From Alphaproteobacteria bacterium (GTDB taxonomy: Bacteria > Pseudomonadota > Alphaproteobacteria > CALKHQ01), in NCBI GenBank assembly GCA_041396705.1, contig JAWKYB010000002.1, forward strand, positions 620,001-684,000: a DNA stretch of 64,000 nt. Direction: 5' to 3'. A model generated the notes under the pieces. The model was not told the DNA's origin. It searched no databases and saw only the letters and a list, made by a program, of their open reading frames with translations. Shown here piece by piece: positions 55,135-64,000 of this stretch. Numbering within the stretch: position 1 is the stretch's first letter; every line of letters begins with the position of its first letter. Both the position numbers and the translations under genes were made by a program.

Positions 55135-55662
55135 ATGGCGAGTATCCACGATAAGCTGGAACGGGTGCGCAAGCCCCGTGTCCACATCCGCTACGATGTA
55201 GAGACCGAGGGCGCCCAGGTCGAAAAGGAGCTGCCCTTCGTGGTCGGCGTCATGGGCGATTTCTCGGGCGACCCGACCGAGCCGCTGAAGCCGTTGAAGG
55301 ATCGCAAGTTCATCCAGATCGACCGCGACAACTTCAACGACGTCATGAAGCGCATGACCCCCGGGCTGCAGATGAAGGTCGAGAACACGCTGGCCGGCGA
55401 CGGCAGCGAGATGGCGGTCGACCTGAAGTTCAACTCGATGGACGACTTCGACCCGGTCAATGTGGTCAACCAGATCGAGCCGCTGCGCAAGCTGCTGGAG
55501 ACGCGCGACAAGCTGCGCGACCTGATGTCGAAGGTCGACCGCTCGGAAGAGCTGGAAGGTCTGCTTGAGCAGGTGCTGAAGAGCGGCGAGGACCTGAAGG
55601 CGCTGGGCGCCCAGCTCGGCGTCGACGAGGAAGGCAAGAAATCCGACGGAGAGGGTGCGTAA
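55135..55662 (+). CDS. tssB: T6SS contractile sheath small subunit TssB (VipA)
   Basis: 175 residues. The N-terminus IHDKLERVRKPRVHIRYDVETEGA is the TssB/VipA signature, PFVVGVMGDFSG follows, and the C-terminal helices (LLETRDKLRDLMSKVDRSEELE) bind TssC. It forms the outer contractile sheath with TssC. Its stop overlaps the tssC start (TAATG), so the two are coupled. Transcription probably begins at the sigma-54 site upstream. Confidence 0.97.
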   Translation: MASIHDKLERVRKPRVHIRYDVETEGAQVEKELPFVVGVMGDFSGDPTEPLKPLKDRKFIQIDRDNFNDVMKRMTPGLQMKVENTLAGDGSEMAVDLKFNSMDDFDPVNVVNQIEPLRKLLETRDKLRDLMSKVDRSEELEGLLEQVLKSGEDLKALGAQLGVDEEGKKSDGEGA

Positions 55663-57149
55663 TGGCTGAAACCCAAGCTGCCGAAGCCCAGGCCGCCGAA
55701 GCCGGGGAGGCCAGTCTCCTCGACCAGATGGTCGCGGCGACCAAGCAGACCGAGCCCGACCGGGCCCAGGACCTGCTGAAGACGCTGACCCAGGAAGCCC
55801 TGGCCGGCACGGTCACGTTCTCGAAGAACCTGACCCAGACCTTCAACGCCGCGATCGCGGCGATCGACGCCAAGCTGTCGGCCCAGCTCGCCGCGGTGAT
55901 GCATCACGAGAAGTTCCAGAAGCTGGAAGGCACCTGGCGCGGGCTGCATCACCTGGTGATGAACTCCGAGACCAGCGCCACGCTGAAGATCCGCGTGCTG
56001 AACGTGTCGAAGCGCGACCTGTACAAGGACCTCAGCAAGGCGGTCGAGTTCGACCAGAGCCAGACCTTCAAGAAGCTGTACGAGACCGAGTTCGGCTCGC
56101 CCGGCGGCGAGCCCTACGGTGCGCTGATCGGCGACTACGAGTTCACCAACCATCCCGAGGACATCGAGCTGCTGACCGGGATGTCGAACATCGCCGCCGC
56201 CTCGTTCGCGCCGTTCATCTCGTCGGCCGGTCCGAAGATGTTCGGCTTCGAATCCTACGAGGAGCTCTCCAAGCCGCGCGATATGGAGAAGATCTTCGAA
56301 TCGATCGAGTACGCCAAGTGGCGCAGCTTCCGCGACAGCGAGGATTCCCGCTTCGTGACGCTGACCATGCCGCGCGTGCTGGCGCGCGCGCCCTACGGTT
56401 CGGCGACCAAGCCGGTGGAGGAGTTCGGCTACGAGGAAGGCCGGCTCGACGCCAACGGCAATCCGGTGGCGATGGACCACACGGAGTTCTGCTGGATGAA
56501 CGCGGCCTATGTGATGGGCGCGCGGCTGACCGACGCCTTCGCCCAGAACGGCTTCTGCACCGCCATCCGCGGCGCCGAAAACGGGGGCAAGGTGGAGAAC
56601 CTGCCGAGCTATGTTTTCAAGAGCGACGACGGCGACAGCGACCAGAAGTGCCCGACCGAGATCGGCATCACCGACCGCCGCGAGGCGGAGCTGAGCAAGC
56701 TCGGCTTCCTGCCGCTGTGCCACTACAAGAACACCGACTATGCCGTGTTCTTCGGGGCGCAGACCAGCCAGAAGCCGAAGAAGTACGACCGGCCCGAGGC
56801 GACGGCGAACGCCGCCATTTCGGCCCGCCTGCCGTACATCATGGCGACCGCCCGCTTCGCCCACTACCTGAAGGTGATGGCGCGCGACAAGATCGGCTCG
56901 TTCATGGAGGCGGAGGATTGCGCCGCCTGGCTGAACCGCTGGATCAAGAACTACGTCAACGCCAACCCGGACGCGAGCGCCGAGATGCGGGCGAAATACC
57001 CGCTGCGCGAGGCGACGGTGCAGGTGAAGGAGGTGCCCGGCGCACCCGGCTCCTACCATGCCGTGGCCTATATGCGGCCGTGGCTGCAGATGGAGGAGCT
57101 GACCGCGTCGATGCGAATGGTCGCGCGCATTCCGCAGATGGGCGGCTGA
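55662..57149 (+). CDS. tssC: T6SS contractile sheath large subunit TssC (VipB)
   Basis: 495 residues. LEGTWRGLHHLVMNSETS, RVLNVSKRDLYKDL, EFGSPGGEPYGALIGDYEF and the C-terminal YLKVMARDKIGSFM.. and NPDASAEMRAKYPLREA are standard TssC/VipB blocks. The N-terminal 35 residues are Ala/Glu-rich, as usual for this chain. It is the main sheath subunit that drives Hcp tube ejection and is later recycled by ClpV. It is followed after 37 bases by a second, diverged TssC gene. Confidence 0.97.
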   Translation: MAETQAAEAQAAEAGEASLLDQMVAATKQTEPDRAQDLLKTLTQEALAGTVTFSKNLTQTFNAAIAAIDAKLSAQLAAVMHHEKFQKLEGTWRGLHHLVMNSETSATLKIRVLNVSKRDLYKDLSKAVEFDQSQTFKKLYETEFGSPGGEPYGALIGDYEFTNHPEDIELLTGMSNIAAASFAPFISSAGPKMFGFESYEELSKPRDMEKIFESIEYAKWRSFRDSEDSRFVTLTMPRVLARAPYGSATKPVEEFGYEEGRLDANGNPVAMDHTEFCWMNAAYVMGARLTDAFAQNGFCTAIRGAENGGKVENLPSYVFKSDDGDSDQKCPTEIGITDRREAELSKLGFLPLCHYKNTDYAVFFGAQTSQKPKKYDRPEATANAAISARLPYIMATARFAHYLKVMARDKIGSFMEAEDCAAWLNRWIKNYVNANPDASAEMRAKYPLREATVQVKEVPGAPGSYHAVAYMRPWLQMEELTASMRMVARIPQMGG

Positions 57150-57186
57150 GGCCCACGGCCGTGGCAGCCCGCGCGCACGGCGGCCG

Positions 57187-58623
57187 ATGAATGCTGTAAC
57201 CGGCCGCCGCGCGGACGCCGCCTTCGGCGCCTATGTGTTCCGCGCATTGGAGAGGGCCCTGGCCAACGGCCGGGGCCCTTTGCGCGAGCGGCTCGTTGGC
57301 GCGCTGGAGCTGGCGATCGCCCTGATCGACGAGCTGGTGCAGGACCAGCTCAACGCCGTGCTGCACAACCCCCGCTTCCAGCGCCTGGAGGCGACCTGGC
57401 GCGGGGTGCGCTACCTCGCCGGCCAGCTGTTGCCGAAGGACAACGTCAAGATCCGCGTGCTCAACATCCGCTGGCGCGACATCTGCCGCGACATCGAGCG
57501 GGCGATCGAGTTCGACCAGGCGGCGCTGTTCCAGCTGATCTACGACCAGGAGTTCGGCATCGCCGGCGGCGAGCCCTACGGCCTGCTGGTGGTCGACCAC
57601 GAGGTGCAGCACAGCCCGAGCGCCGACCATCCGACCGACGACATCTCGGCCCTGAAAGGCCTGGCGCAGATCGCCGCGGCGGCGTTCGCGCCGTGCATCC
57701 TGGGCTGCGCGCCGGCGCTGCTGGAGGTCGACCGCTTCACCGGCATCGGCGCGACCACCGGTTTCACGGGCGTGTTCCGCAAGCCGGTCTACGCGCGCTG
57801 GCGCGCGATGCAGGAATCCGAGGACGCCCGCTTCGTCGGGCTGACCCTGCCGCACGTGCTGATGCGCCTGCCCTACACCGATGCCGGTCGCGCGCGCGAC
57901 CGGTTCCGCTTTCGCGAGGACGTCAGCGACCCCACCGGCGACGCCTATCTGTGGGGCAGCGCCGGCTTCGCCTTCGCCGGCATCGTGATCCGCGCGTTCC
58001 AGCGCTATCGCTGGTTCGCCGACATCCGCGGCGCCCGGCGCGATTCGCTCAGCGGCGGCCTGGTCACCGACCTGCCGGTGCACTGCTTCGCCACCGACCG
58101 CGACGGCGTCGCCATCCGCATCTCGACCGATGTCGCGCTGACCGAGACCCAGGAGATCGGCCTTAGCGACGCCGGGATCATTCCGCTTATGAAATGCAAG
58201 GACACCGACTATTCGGCGTTCTACGGCAACCCGTCGCTGCAGCACTATCGCGAGTACAAGGACGCCGCCGCCAAGGTCAACGCCCGGCTGTCGTCGATGC
58301 TGCAGTACGTGCTGTGCGTTTCCCGCTTCGCCCACTACGTCAAGGTGATCGGCCGCGACAAGGTCGGCTCGTTCGCCACCCCGGAGGACTGCCAGGCTCA
58401 TATCGAGCGCTGGCTGCGCAACTATATCGACGCCAGCCCCGACGCTTCGGACGAGCAGCGCGCCCGCTATCCGCTGCGCTCCGCCAGGGTGTCGGTGGTG
58501 GAGCGGCCGGGCCGGCCGGGCGACTATGTCGCCACCGTGCACCTGCAGCCGCACTTCCAGCTCGACCAGCTGATCTCGGCCTTCGAGCTGGTCACCGAGG
58601 TCAGCGCGCGGCGGGCGGCATGA
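57187..58623 (+). CDS. Second TssC-type sheath subunit (TssC paralogue)
   Basis: 478 residues, collinear with the preceding TssC: LEATWRGVRYLAGQ, RVLNIRWRDICRDI, EFGIAGGEPYGLLVVDHEV, FAHYVKVIGRDKVGSFATPEDC and SPDASDEQRARYPLRSA correspond block by block. It lacks the first 30-40 residues of TssC and differs through the middle. Agrobacterium T6SS also has two adjacent TssC proteins (TssC40 and TssC41), which are thought to work together or at the baseplate-proximal end. It is intact and in the same operon, so it is probably functional, not a relic. Confidence 0.92.
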   Translation: MNAVTGRRADAAFGAYVFRALERALANGRGPLRERLVGALELAIALIDELVQDQLNAVLHNPRFQRLEATWRGVRYLAGQLLPKDNVKIRVLNIRWRDICRDIERAIEFDQAALFQLIYDQEFGIAGGEPYGLLVVDHEVQHSPSADHPTDDISALKGLAQIAAAAFAPCILGCAPALLEVDRFTGIGATTGFTGVFRKPVYARWRAMQESEDARFVGLTLPHVLMRLPYTDAGRARDRFRFREDVSDPTGDAYLWGSAGFAFAGIVIRAFQRYRWFADIRGARRDSLSGGLVTDLPVHCFATDRDGVAIRISTDVALTETQEIGLSDAGIIPLMKCKDTDYSAFYGNPSLQHYREYKDAAAKVNARLSSMLQYVLCVSRFAHYVKVIGRDKVGSFATPEDCQAHIERWLRNYIDASPDASDEQRARYPLRSARVSVVERPGRPGDYVATVHLQPHFQLDQLISAFELVTEVSARRAA

Positions 58624-58661
58624 CCGGCGCCCGCGCGACAGGGCCGGAGGCGTGAAGCCCG

Positions 58662-59153
58662 ATGGCCCGTGACACCGCCCAGCCGCGGCTGCTGCTGTCG
58701 GTGCTCGACCGGCTGCTGATCGAGACCGAAATGACCTCGATCCGCGACAGCGAGCGCTATACGGTCGACCATCTGCGCCAGGCGGTCGGCCGCGACCTCG
58801 AGCTGCTGCTGAACACCCGCCAGCGCTGCCTGCCGCTGCCCGATGGCATGAGCGAGCTGCCGCGCTCGGTGGTCAACTACGGCATTCCCGATTTCGCCGG
58901 CGCCAACCTGGCGCGCGAAGCGGAGAGCCGGCAATTGCGCCGCGACGTGGAGGAGGCGATCCGGCGCTTCGAGCCGCGGCTGCGCGACGTCAAGGTCGAG
59001 CTGCTGGAGCCGGGCGAGAGCCTCGACCGTTCGTTGCGCTTGCGTATCGACGCCACGGTCGAGGCGGAGCCGTTTCCCGAGCACGTGGTCTACGACTCCG
59101 TGCTGGAGCCGGTCACACGGACCTTTGCGGTGACGAGCGTGCTCGATGTCTGA
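58662..59153 (+). CDS. tssE: T6SS baseplate protein TssE (gp25-like)
   Basis: 163 residues of the phage gp25/lysozyme-like baseplate family. SVLDRLLIETEM and the DHLRQAVGRDLELLLNTRQR segment are the usual N-terminal half, SVVNYGIPDF marks the conserved centre, and AIRRFEPRLRDVKVELLEPG the C-terminal half. TssE anchors the sheath to the baseplate wedge with TssF, TssG and TssK. It overlaps tssF by eight bases. Confidence 0.95.
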   Translation: MARDTAQPRLLLSVLDRLLIETEMTSIRDSERYTVDHLRQAVGRDLELLLNTRQRCLPLPDGMSELPRSVVNYGIPDFAGANLAREAESRQLRRDVEEAIRRFEPRLRDVKVELLEPGESLDRSLRLRIDATVEAEPFPEHVVYDSVLEPVTRTFAVTSVLDV

Positions 59154-60963
59154 CCGGCTGCTCGACTTCTACAACCGCGAGCTCTCGTTCATCCGGCAGA
59201 TGGGCGAGTCCTTCGCGCGCCAGCATCCGGGCATCGCCGGCCACCTGCGGATGAGCGGCACCACGGTCGAGGACCCGCACGTCTCGCGGCTGATCGAGGC
59301 GTTCGCGCTGCTCAACGCCCGCACCCGGCTGAAGCTCGAGGACGACTTCCCGGAGCTGACCCAGTCGCTGCTCGATCTGCTGTACCCGCACTATCTGGCG
59401 CCGATCCCGTCGATGGCGATCGCGCGGCTGCGCGCCGATCCGGCGGCCGAGGGCGTCGCCAGCGTGAAGCGGATGACCGAGGTCGACACCGAGCCGGTCG
59501 CCGGCGAGACCTGCCGCTTCCGCACCTGCTTCGACACCGACGTCTGGCCGGTCGAGCTGACCGCGGTGCAGTTCAGCGGCAGCCCGGTGGTGGCGCCGGC
59601 AAACCGGCAGGCGCCGAACGCCGAGGGCGCGCTGCGGATCACGCTGCGCTGCATGAACGAGCAGGCGACGTTCAGCGACCTGCAGCCGGACCGGCTGCGC
59701 TTCTTCATCAGCGCCCAGCCGCAGATCGCCTATCTGCTCTACGAGCTGATCTTCAACCACACCCAGTCGGTCGCCTTCGCCGACGGGCCGGCGGACACCG
59801 AGCCGGTGATCGTCGACAAGTCGGTGATCGAGCCGGTCGGCTTCGGGCCGGACCAGGGCATGCTGCCCTATCCGGCCCGCTCCTTCGCCGGCTACCGACT
59901 GCTGACCGAGTTCTTCGCCTTCCCCGAGAAGTTCCTGTTCTTCGACATCGCCGGCTTCGACGCGAAGACGCTGATCGGCGCCGGGCGTACGCTGGAGCTG
60001 TTCCTGTATTTCGACCGCAGCGCCACCGAGCTGGAGCGCGGCGTCTCCGCCGATGCCCTCACCCTCGGCTGCACGCCGATCGTCAACCTGTTCCGGCAGC
60101 GTGCCGACCCGGTGCGGCTGACCCACAGCCAGAGCGAATACCGCGTGGTGCCGGATGCGCGCCGGCCGCGCGGGACCGAGGTCTATTCGGTGGACAACGT
60201 CAGCGGGCGCACCGCCGAGGGCGACGCCGTCGCGTTCGAGCCGTTCTTCGCGCTGCGCCACAGCCATGAGGACAGCGCCGGCAGGCGCTACTGGCATGCC
60301 CGCCGCTCGGCCGCGGTCGGCGACATCCCGGGCACGCAGACCCACCTCGCCTTCGTCGACCTCGACTTCAACCCCAATATCGCCCACGACCTCATCGTCT
60401 CGATCGAGACCACCTGCCTCAACCGCAACCTGCCCGACGACCTGCCGTTCGGCGGCGGCCACCCGGAGCTGCGCTTCGTCGAGCCCAACGCGGCGGTGGC
60501 CGGCATCGTCTGCGTCACCGCGCCGACATCGACGCTGCGGCTGAATTTCGGCGAGGCGGGCTATGTCCGGCTGATGTCGCACCTGGCGCTGAACCACCTC
60601 TCGCTGACCGGCGACGAGGCCGCGGCGACGCTGCGCGAGATCCTGACGCTGTACGATTTCCGCGACGCGCCGGAGACACGGGCGGTGATCGGCGGCATCG
60701 TCGAGGTGTCGACGCGGCCGACGGCCGCGCGTGCGCCGGGCGCCATCGTCGGCGCCATCTGCCGGGGGCTGGAGGTGAGCGTCACCTTCGACCCGTCGCG
60801 CTTCTCCGGCAGCGGCATGTTCCTGATGGCCAGCGTGCTGGAGCGCTTCTTCGCGCTCTATGCCTCGGCCAACTCGTTCACCCAGTTCGTCGCCCGGGTC
60901 AGGGGACGCAAGGGCCCGATGAAGAAATGGCCACCGCGCGCCGGTCAGCGACAGATTCTGTAG
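59146..60963 (+). CDS. tssF: T6SS baseplate protein TssF
   Basis: 605 residues, normal for TssF. LLDFYNRELSFIRQMGESFARQHPGIAGHLRM is the signature N-terminus, and DPHVSRLIEAFALLNARTRLKLEDDFPELTQSLLDLLYPHYL follows as in all members. The large beta-rich middle and the C-terminal block (YASANSFTQFVARVRGRKG) are intact. Two TssF with one TssG form each baseplate wedge. It overlaps tssG by 37 bases. Confidence 0.97.
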   Translation: MSDRLLDFYNRELSFIRQMGESFARQHPGIAGHLRMSGTTVEDPHVSRLIEAFALLNARTRLKLEDDFPELTQSLLDLLYPHYLAPIPSMAIARLRADPAAEGVASVKRMTEVDTEPVAGETCRFRTCFDTDVWPVELTAVQFSGSPVVAPANRQAPNAEGALRITLRCMNEQATFSDLQPDRLRFFISAQPQIAYLLYELIFNHTQSVAFADGPADTEPVIVDKSVIEPVGFGPDQGMLPYPARSFAGYRLLTEFFAFPEKFLFFDIAGFDAKTLIGAGRTLELFLYFDRSATELERGVSADALTLGCTPIVNLFRQRADPVRLTHSQSEYRVVPDARRPRGTEVYSVDNVSGRTAEGDAVAFEPFFALRHSHEDSAGRRYWHARRSAAVGDIPGTQTHLAFVDLDFNPNIAHDLIVSIETTCLNRNLPDDLPFGGGHPELRFVEPNAAVAGIVCVTAPTSTLRLNFGEAGYVRLMSHLALNHLSLTGDEAAATLREILTLYDFRDAPETRAVIGGIVEVSTRPTAARAPGAIVGAICRGLEVSVTFDPSRFSGSGMFLMASVLERFFALYASANSFTQFVARVRGRKGPMKKWPPRAGQRQIL

Positions 60964-62042
60964 CCGATCGGCTGCACCACGAACCCGAGCGGTTCGCGCT
61001 GTTCCAGGCGGTGCGTCTGCTGGAGCAGGCGGCGCGCGTGGGCGCCGCCGCGCCGCCGTCGGCCGACCGCCCGGTCGGCCAGGACGCGCGGCCGGACAGC
61101 GAAGTGGTGCGGTTCCGCGCCGCCACCGGGCTCGCCTTTCCGGCCGGCGAGCTGCAGCGGATCGCCCTGGCGCCGGACCAGGAGCCGGCCGAAGGCGACG
61201 AGGCGCTGACGCAGACCGCGATCCGCCGCCGTGTCGGCCCGCAGCAGCCCGAGCTGTCGGTCAACCTGATGGGCCTGACCGGGCCGAGCGGCGTGCTGCC
61301 CCAGGGCTATTCCGAGATCCTGGTCCGGGCGCTGCGCGAACGCAGCGGCGCGATGCGCGACTTCTTCGACATGTTCAACCACCGCGCCATCGCGCTGTTC
61401 TACCGGGCGTGGGTGAAGTACCGGATGCCGTTCTCGTTCGAGCGGCACGGCGGGCGCGGCGACGACGGCGTCACCCAGTTCCTGGCCGGGCTGGTCGGGC
61501 TCGGTCACGGGCGGGCACGGCGCCGGCACGCCGCCGCCGACGAGGCGTTCTTCCACTACGCCGGGCTCTATGCCCACTGGCCGCGTTCGGTCAGCGGGCT
61601 GGAGGCGATGCTGACCGACTATCTGGACCGGCCGGTCGTCGCCGACCAGTTCTGCGGCCAGTGGCTGAAGCTGCCGGCGGAGGTGCAGACCCGGCTGGCC
61701 GGCCCGGGCAGCCCGGTGGAATCGAACTGCCAGCTCGGCGTTTCCGCGATGGCCGGCAGCCGCGCCTGGGACGTGCAGGGCACCATCCGGCTGCGCATCG
61801 GGCCGGTGCGCGGCCGGCTGTTCGAGGACCTGCTGCCCGGCGGCACCGCCTTCGCGCGCCTGCGCGACCTGGTGAGGATGTATCTGGGCCTGGAATATGC
61901 CTGCCGCCTGCAGCTGACCGTCGCGCGCGACGAGGCTCCGCCGGCCGCCCTGGACGGCCGCACCCGGCTGGGCCTGAACGGCTGGCTGATCGCCCATGCA
62001 CCCAAGGCGGACCTCAAAGATGCCGAATTCGCGCTGGTGTGA
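60927..62042 (+). CDS. tssG: T6SS baseplate protein TssG
   Basis: 371 residues. FALFQAVRLLEQAAR near the N-terminus, VNLMGLTGPSGVLPQGYSE, RDFFDMFNHRAIALFYRAWVKYR and the C-terminal LGLEYACRLQLTVARDE are the standard TssG blocks. It sits at the core of the baseplate wedge with TssF. The start lies inside the end of tssF, so they are coupled. After it comes a 289-base gap before hcp, in which TATAAA at about 62152 is a possible -10 box without a good -35. Confidence 0.96.
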   Translation: MATARRSATDSVADRLHHEPERFALFQAVRLLEQAARVGAAAPPSADRPVGQDARPDSEVVRFRAATGLAFPAGELQRIALAPDQEPAEGDEALTQTAIRRRVGPQQPELSVNLMGLTGPSGVLPQGYSEILVRALRERSGAMRDFFDMFNHRAIALFYRAWVKYRMPFSFERHGGRGDDGVTQFLAGLVGLGHGRARRRHAAADEAFFHYAGLYAHWPRSVSGLEAMLTDYLDRPVVADQFCGQWLKLPAEVQTRLAGPGSPVESNCQLGVSAMAGSRAWDVQGTIRLRIGPVRGRLFEDLLPGGTAFARLRDLVRMYLGLEYACRLQLTVARDEAPPAALDGRTRLGLNGWLIAHAPKADLKDAEFALV

Positions 62043-62331
62043 CGGCCGGCACAGCGAAGCGGGGTGAAGGCACGCCATGTCTAGGGACGTTAAGTCGCTG
62101 TGAATGAAATCCGGTTCACAAACAACGGTATCGTTCGGGACTGGAACCCGTGTATAAAGCGTCCGCACCGGCTGCCGCTCCCCGCGGCAAGGATGGTGCC
62201 GGGTCGCGACGGACGGCGTTTGCAGCGGACGTGTCAGCAGTCGGCCTGCCGAGCCAGGTATCAAAGCGCGAAACAGGCCAGTCGCAACAACATCTGGAAC
62301 CGCGCCCCTGCGGTGAGCATGGAGTAGACCT

Positions 62332-62814
62332 ATGGCGATCTACATGAAGCTTGGCGACAAGATCAAAGGCAACGTCACGGCGGAAGGGTTCAAGGACCAG
62401 ATCGAGCTGCACTCGCTGCAGTGGGGCGTGGGACGCGGCATCTCGACCCCGGTCGGATCGTCGGCCAACCGCGAGGCTTCGGCGCCGTCGATCAGCGAGG
62501 TGACGGTCTCCAAGGAACTCGACAACGCTTCGGCCCAGCTGTTCACCGAGGCGACCACCGGCAAGGCCGACCAGGGTCTGAAGTGCGAGATCACCATCGT
62601 CAAGACCGGCGACAAGCTGGAAGAGATCGCCAAGTTCACGCTGGAGAACACCATGATCAGCGGCTATTCGCTGAGCAGCGGCGGCGACCGGCCCTCGGAA
62701 TCGCTCAGCCTCAACTTCACCAAGGTCGAGTACAAGGTCACCCCGACGCAGCCGGACGGCAAGGCCGGCGACCCGGTGACCTCCTCGTTCAACCTGGCCA
62801 CCGGCAAGGCCTGA
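62332..62814 (+). CDS. hcp: T6SS tube protein Hcp
   Basis: 160 residues of the Hcp1 family: MAIYMKLGDKIKGNVT at the start, IELHSLQWGVGRGIS, EVTVSKELDNASAQLF, and TMISGYSLSSGGDRPSESLSLNFTKVEY near the end. Hexameric rings stack into the tube and carry effectors. GGAG lies seven bases before the ATG. A separate 5' leader of 289 bases and a hairpin after the stop suggest it is transcribed or stabilised apart from tssG and vgrG, as is common for this abundant protein. Confidence 0.97.
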   Translation: MAIYMKLGDKIKGNVTAEGFKDQIELHSLQWGVGRGISTPVGSSANREASAPSISEVTVSKELDNASAQLFTEATTGKADQGLKCEITIVKTGDKLEEIAKFTLENTMISGYSLSSGGDRPSESLSLNFTKVEYKVTPTQPDGKAGDPVTSSFNLATGKA

Positions 62815-62829
62815 TTCGCGCCAAGGTCC

Positions 62830-62857
62830 CGGCCGGCCTCGCGTGCGGGGCCGGCCG
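62830..62857 (+). terminator. Hairpin between hcp and vgrG
   Basis: CGGCCGGCC (62830-62838) and GGCCGGCCG (62849-62857) form a perfect nine-base stem with a ten-base loop, 15 bases after the hcp stop. The absence of a T-run suggests partial termination or mRNA 3'-end protection. Confidence 0.5.
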
Positions 62858-62931
62858 CCTCTCTCCGGCAGGCGCGACGGGCACGGCAGCCGTGACCCTC
62901 GGCCGGCCAAGCCGTGCAGGGGCTCCGGCCA

Positions 62932-64000
62932 TTGGCTGACCAGATCACTCAGGACGAACGCCGCCTTTCCGTCGAATCGCCGCTCGGCGCGGACGTACTG
63001 CTGATCTCCGGGTTCAGCGGGACGGAGGGCCTGTCGCAGCTGTTCGATTTCCGGCTCGACCTGCTCTCGGCGACGACCGACATCACGCCCGACAAGCTGC
63101 TCGGCAAGTCGGTGACCGTGAAGATCGACCGCCCCGGCGGCGACCCGCGCTATTTCAACGGCGTCGTCCGCCGGTTCGCGCCCGGCGCGATGGGCGCGCG
63201 CGGCCTGCGCAGCTATGTCGCCGACATCGTGCCGACGCTGTGGCTGCTGACCCAGACGGCCGACCACAAGATCTTCCAGGAGAAGACCGCCAAGGACATC
63301 ATCGAGGATGTGCTGAAAGGCCACGACGTGACCAACTACCGGTTCGGCGTGATCAAGGAGAGCCATCCGACCCGCGAATACTGCGTCCAGTACGGCGAGA
63401 CCGCCTTCGCCTTCGTCCAGCGGCTGATGGAGGAGGAAGGCATCTTCTTCTTCATCGAGCACAAGCAGGGCGAGCACACCATCGTCATCGCCGACGACAA
63501 GGCCGCCTATGTCGACTGCGCCGACGCGCAGGTCGAGCTGACCGGCGACGCCATGCTCAGCAACGCCGTCAGCCAGTGGCAGCCCAACTACCGCTTCCAG
63601 ACCGGCAAGTGGACCCAGCGCGACTTCGACTTCGAGCAGCCCGGCACGGTCAAGGACCTGCAGACCGAACAGGCCACCGGCATCTCGATCTCGGCCTTCT
63701 CCAGCTACGAGCGCTTCCAGTATCCGGGGCTCTACGTCAAGAAGACCGACGGCACGCTGCTGACCCGCCTGCAGATGGAGACCGTCGAGGCAGGGTATCA
63801 CGTGGTCGACGGCGCCAGCGACCTGGCCAGCTTCGTGCCCGGCGCGAAGATCAAGGTGAAGAACGATCCCGACGGCGCCGACAGCAGCTATGTGCTGACG
63901 GCGGTCAGCCACACCGCCAGCGGCGGCTCGCTGCAGGCCGGCGGCGGCGGTGGCGAGAGCTATGCCAACGGCTTCAGCTGCATTCCGGCGGACGTCGTGT
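62932..64000 (+). CDS. vgrG: T6SS spike protein VgrG (TssI), cut by the window end
   Basis: About 356 residues are visible, open to the last base. The start is TTG 62932 (Met-Ala-Asp-Gln-Ile-Thr...), with AGGGG upstream. LFDFRLDLLSATTDI, LLGKSVTVKIDRPGG, YFNGVVRRFAPG and EYCVQYGETAFAFVQRLMEEEGIFFFIEH are the gp27-like domain signatures of VgrG, and the SPGAKIKV-like SFVPGAKIKVKN leads toward the gp5-like region. It forms the trimeric spike tip. Any C-terminal effector extension lies outside the window. Confidence 0.95.
   Translation, partial: MADQITQDERRLSVESPLGADVLLISGFSGTEGLSQLFDFRLDLLSATTDITPDKLLGKSVTVKIDRPGGDPRYFNGVVRRFAPGAMGARGLRSYVADIVPTLWLLTQTADHKIFQEKTAKDIIEDVLKGHDVTNYRFGVIKESHPTREYCVQYGETAFAFVQRLMEEEGIFFFIEHKQGEHTIVIADDKAAYVDCADAQVELTGDAMLSNAVSQWQPNYRFQTGKWTQRDFDFEQPGTVKDLQTEQATGISISAFSSYERFQYPGLYVKKTDGTLLTRLQMETVEAGYHVVDGASDLASFVPGAKIKVKNDPDGADSSYVLTAVSHTASGGSLQAGGGGGESYANGFSCIPADVV

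Noticed and set aside
62043..62331. A second sigma-54 promoter before hcp
   Set aside because: No GG-N10-GC element was found in the gap. Only a weak TATAAA is present.

Overview
The window is GC-rich DNA (roughly 70 % by eye) with dense, strongly codon-biased genes on both strands and no tRNA, rRNA, insertion sequence, phage or CRISPR array that I can see. It looks like an alphaproteobacterial chromosome, perhaps a Rhodospirillales-type organism. The supporting signs are a DUF4164-like gene, zapA, 6S RNA, 5-formyl-THF cyclo-ligase and a YmdB-type phosphoesterase in a row; an encapsulin with an encapsulated ferritin; an AraD1/GguC protein; and a T6SS with tandem tssC genes as in Agrobacterium. 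The lineage is inference.

Layout. 79-3165: surface-glycan genes (GT2, NAD-dependent epimerase, NodB-like deacetylase), then a frameshifted gene resembling an Imm42-type immunity protein and two Cys-rich exported proteins. 5310-6543: encapsulin and its ferritin-like cargo, whose reading frame lacks the expected stop. 6701-16895: greA, carB, lolA, a GAF-PAS-GGDEF protein, a haloacid dehalogenase, an NhaP antiporter and a GT39 enzyme. 16965-19257: DUF4164-like, zapA, 6S RNA, ygfA and the YmdB-type gene. 20017-25791: a 1,474-residue exported caspase-like protein and a Sel1-repeat protein. 25801-28458: a fused acyl-AMP ligase, carrier protein and PlsC acyltransferase. 29709-33338: a SigK-like ECF sigma factor with an RskA-like/cupin anti-sigma factor, followed by fasciclin, cytochrome b561 and molybdopterin oxidoreductase genes. 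33497-39118: an orphan TadG/VWA protein, a second DMT transporter, small proteins and a membrane-anchored glutamate-synthase-like enzyme. 39128-43995: a minus-strand operon of two glycosyltransferases and asnB, with a thiolase behind it. 44296-46172: a metallophosphoesterase and a glycosyltransferase that look like the PlcP-Agt lipid-remodelling pair. 46234-50926: PRC-barrel protein, papain-like protease, AraD1 and a CPA2 antiporter.

53638-64000 is the start of a type VI secretion cluster (tssA, B, C, C', E, F, G, hcp, vgrG), with vgrG cut by the window edge. A near-consensus sigma-54 promoter lies in front of tssB. Divergent from tssA is a second exported caspase-fold protein with the same modular plan as the one at 20 kb, but without the catalytic cysteine. 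This active/inactive pair of caspase-(cadherin-like)-peptidoglycan-binding-MORN proteins is the most unusual content of the window. The SigK-cupin-fasciclin redox module and the encapsulin locus come next.
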